Source: CAZLBV01 sp964557845 (GTDB lineage Bacteria > Acidobacteriota > Aminicenantia > Aminicenantales > Aminicenantaceae). From it: DNA of 8,459 nt. Shown here one piece after another: positions 6,159 to 8,459 of this stretch. How positions within the stretch are numbered: position 1 is the first letter of the stretch; each line of letters begins with the position of its first letter. The stretch spans positions 1-8,459 of the forward strand of contig CAZLBV010000235.1 in the NCBI GenBank assembly GCA_964557845.1, given 5' to 3'. A program made the translations under genes and the position numbers. The notes under the pieces were generated by a model. The model was not told the origin of the DNA and made no database searches. It worked only from the letters and a program-made list of their open reading frames with translations.

Positions 6159-8450
6159 TTATTTCAAATAAGTCTCTGGATCGACCAAAATCTCCCTGGG
6201 TTTGCTTCCTTCTGAAGAACCGACAATCCCTTCTTGCTCCATTTGGTCGATTATGCGGGCGGCCCGGGCATATCCAAGCTTTAACTTTCTCTGTAAATAA
6301 GATGCTGATGCCTGCCCTGTTACCAACACTAATTCTACGGCTTTCTCGAATAATGGATCTTTCTGTTCATCCTTGGGTTCCACATGCCCTGTAGGTTTTT
6401 TTAGAACCTTGATGATATCTTCATCATAATCAGGCTGTTGCTGGTCTTTGACAAATTTAGTGAGGCGGGTTATTTCTGGCAATGATATATACGCGCAGTG
6501 AAGACGCAGCAAACGGGGATAGTTAGGAGGAAGAAAAAGCATGTCTCCTTGCCCAATAAGTTTTTCTGCACCTGATGTGTCGATGATTATACGGGAGTCA
6601 ACCTTGGCCGGGACCCGGAAGGCAATACGGCAGGAAAAATTGTTTTTTATAGTCCCGGTTATGACATCAGTGGAAGGCCGTTGGGTTGCCATGACTAGAT
6701 GGATCCCTACAGCTCTGGCCAGCTGAGCCAGCCGGGCGATACAATATTCAATCTCTTGAGCGCCGATCATCATGAGCTCTGCTAACTCATCGATTATTAC
6801 AACTATATACGGAAGGGGTTTTAATCTTTCCTTTTCTTCATCTGTCAATTGGTCTTTCTGCTCACTCATGAGTAGATTGACCTGTTTATTGTACTGTTCG
6901 ATATTTCTGACCTTTAGGTGGCCGAGGATCTGGTAGCGCTCATCCATCTTGTTAATGCAGTCTAACAGGATCGCCTCGGCTTTTCTTGGATCTTTAACCA
7001 CAGGGCACATAAGATGTGGGATACCGTCATAAACGGAAAATTCCAGACGTTTAGGATCGATCAGGATGAGTTTGACTTCATCTGGCGAGGCTTTATACAG
7101 AATACTGGCAATCAGTGAATTCAGGGCAACGCTTTTACCTGATCCCGTAGCTCCTGCGATCAGGAGATGCGGCATGACCGAAAGATCGGTAACGTAGACC
7201 TCACCATGAATGGTTTTACCCAAGGCAAATGTTAATTTTGAGGGAGAGTTCAAATACTTTTCCGATTGAATTATGTCTCTGATCTTTATGATTTCCTTTC
7301 GATTATTCGGAACCTCGACGCCAAGAGAAGATTTTCCCGGTATCCTTTGGATCCGGACAGAGACCGCTCCTAAAGCAAGAGACAGATCTTCTGATAGATT
7401 GGCTACCTGGCTGACTTTTATGCCGGGATAAGGAAAAAATTCATAAGTAGTTATCAATGGTCCTGGATGATATTCTCTGACTTCACCTTCGACCTTAAAT
7501 TCTCGCAATTTATCTTCAATAGTGGTTTTTTTCCTAAATAGTTCATCTTTATCGATTTTTTCCGCCTCTTGACCTGGGTCTAGTAGATTGAACGGTGGAA
7601 ACGTATAATCCCCTTTTTTTCCCAATTCTGGAAAAAGATATTCAGGGGGCTGTGTGGATTTTGGAGAATAGGACGGTTCCGGTTCGGTTAGGGCGGGTTC
7701 TTTGTCTTTCTTTTTCTTCTCTTTTTTCCCTTTTTCTTTTTGTTTTTGAAGATCCGGTTCAGAAGAGTGTGTATATTTTTCCTTTACCCTTTCGCGCATG
7801 AGTCTGCGTGATTTCTCTTTTCTGTAATTAGTTATCCGCAGCCGGACTTCTTTGAATAAGAAGCTGAAAAGATCGGAAAGAAAATGAAATATTTTCCCGA
7901 GGGTTAGATGGGTGGTAAAGACAAAAAATAAAGCCAATGCCGTTAATAGGATCAAAATAGAGCCGGTATGGTTGAAATAATTGGTTAGAAAGGCCGAAAA
8001 CAGATCGCCTATAAAGCCGCCTCCTGAGAATTCTGCCTCTCTCCATGATATAGATTTGAAAAGTAGAGAGAACAAAGCACTGAAAACGATCAGAAAAAAG
8101 CAAAGGCTTCCTGCTTTTATTAAGACCCGGTTGGTTCTATCTGTTAATACTGACAAGACTCCCAAATAGATCAAGGCTATAGGAATGATAAAAGAAAGCA
8201 AGCCAAAGAACTGAATCATAGCTTCTGCTGTGGAAGCGCCCGCTCTTCCGGCAATGTTGTGGATCTTTTGGGGGTCAGTGGATGATGATGCCCAGGAGGG
8301 ATCTTGTGAATTGTAAGTGATCAAGCTCAAAAAAAGGAAAATAGCAAAAAAAAGCAGAAGCAGGCCGACGATATCCGCTGTGATCCGGGGCCGTTTTTTT
8401 GATTTTTTACCCGGTGGCTGTCTGAATTCCCTTTTAGTCTTTGTTTTCAT
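6159..8450 (-). CDS. ftsK: FtsK/SpoIIIE DNA translocase
   Basis: This is a septum-anchored hexameric motor that pumps chromosome ends toward the correct daughter and helps resolve dimers. It has 763 residues, close to SpoIIIE and much shorter than E. coli FtsK, which has a long linker. A basic N-terminus precedes four predicted membrane helices at about 26-46, 78-103, 111-133 and 163-182. A charged, Lys/Pro-rich linker follows (about 205-295, including KGKKEKKKKDK). The alpha domain is about 300-400. The RecA-like beta motor has Walker A GATGSGKS at 433-440, Walker B VVIIDELAELM with D554/E555, and the MATQRPSTDVITGTIKNN motif at 587-604. The gamma winged helix that reads orienting DNA sequences is about 697-757 (SASYLQRKLKLGYARAARII). 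The ATG at 8450 gives the expected N-terminus; only nine bases lie upstream in the window, so its control cannot be judged. The C-terminus is intact, ending at TAA 6159-6161. Confidence 0.96.
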   Translation of the reverse strand: MKTKTKREFRQPPGKKSKKRPRITADIVGLLLLFFAIFLFLSLITYNSQDPSWASSSTDPQKIHNIAGRAGASTAEAMIQFFGLLSFIIPIALIYLGVLSVLTDRTNRVLIKAGSLCFFLIVFSALFSLLFKSISWREAEFSGGGFIGDLFSAFLTNYFNHTGSILILLTALALFFVFTTHLTLGKIFHFLSDLFSFLFKEVRLRITNYRKEKSRRLMRERVKEKYTHSSEPDLQKQKEKGKKEKKKKDKEPALTEPEPSYSPKSTQPPEYLFPELGKKGDYTFPPFNLLDPGQEAEKIDKDELFRKKTTIEDKLREFKVEGEVREYHPGPLITTYEFFPYPGIKVSQVANLSEDLSLALGAVSVRIQRIPGKSSLGVEVPNNRKEIIKIRDIIQSEKYLNSPSKLTFALGKTIHGEVYVTDLSVMPHLLIAGATGSGKSVALNSLIASILYKASPDEVKLILIDPKRLEFSVYDGIPHLMCPVVKDPRKAEAILLDCINKMDERYQILGHLKVRNIEQYNKQVNLLMSEQKDQLTDEEKERLKPLPYIVVIIDELAELMMIGAQEIEYCIARLAQLARAVGIHLVMATQRPSTDVITGTIKNNFSCRIAFRVPAKVDSRIIIDTSGAEKLIGQGDMLFLPPNYPRLLRLHCAYISLPEITRLTKFVKDQQQPDYDEDIIKVLKKPTGHVEPKDEQKDPLFEKAVELVLVTGQASASYLQRKLKLGYARAARIIDQMEQEGIVGSSEGSKPREILVDPETYLK

Positions 8451-8459
8451 TGCAAAAAA

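Noticed and set aside
6149..6394. Possible continuation of the receiver-like ORF by frameshift near the TGA
   Set aside because: The alternative frame after 6149 is simply antisense to the ftsK gamma-domain codons and does not continue a receiver pattern.

Overview
The window is ordinary chromosomal DNA of a bacterium. It carries DNA repair, replication, RNA-processing and chromosome-segregation genes, plus a small transcription-control module. Moderate-to-low GC, an ECF sigma / zinc-finger anti-sigma pair and the uvrA-holB-ricT arrangement would suit an uncultured, probably anaerobic Gram-negative-type lineage (Omnitrophota is one possibility). This is inference; nothing here fixes the phylum.

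Layout. (1) 1-162: the extreme 5' end of a leftward gene with a strong Shine-Dalgarno, then a divergent intergenic region holding an inverted repeat that includes TTGACA-like hexamers and a pyrimidine-rich tandem repeat. (2) 163-4458, rightward: uvrA (nucleotide excision repair), holB (clamp-loader delta' subunit) and ricT/yaaT (PSP1-domain iron-sulfur protein), with gaps of 52 and 38 bp, probably one operon. (3) 4459-4631: a convergent gap with only weak terminator-like hairpins. (4) 5852-4632, leftward: an ECF sigma factor followed by its likely membrane-bound zinc-finger anti-sigma factor. A near-consensus housekeeping promoter sits so close to the sigma start codon that the mRNA should be leaderless. 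(5) 5973-6152, rightward: a 59-codon reading frame resembling the first half of a response-regulator receiver domain. (6) 8450-6159, leftward: a complete FtsK/SpoIIIE DNA translocase.

Most notable: the UvrA is about 833 residues, not about 940. It keeps both ATPase modules, the UvrB-binding region and the zinc modules. The roughly 110-residue insertion domain of signature domain I, which helps clamp damaged DNA in canonical UvrA, is replaced by a linker of about 19 residues. The receiver-like mini-ORF and the leaderless sigma promoter are secondary points. I see no mobile element, CRISPR array, tRNA or rRNA, and no evidence for a wholly new multi-gene system.
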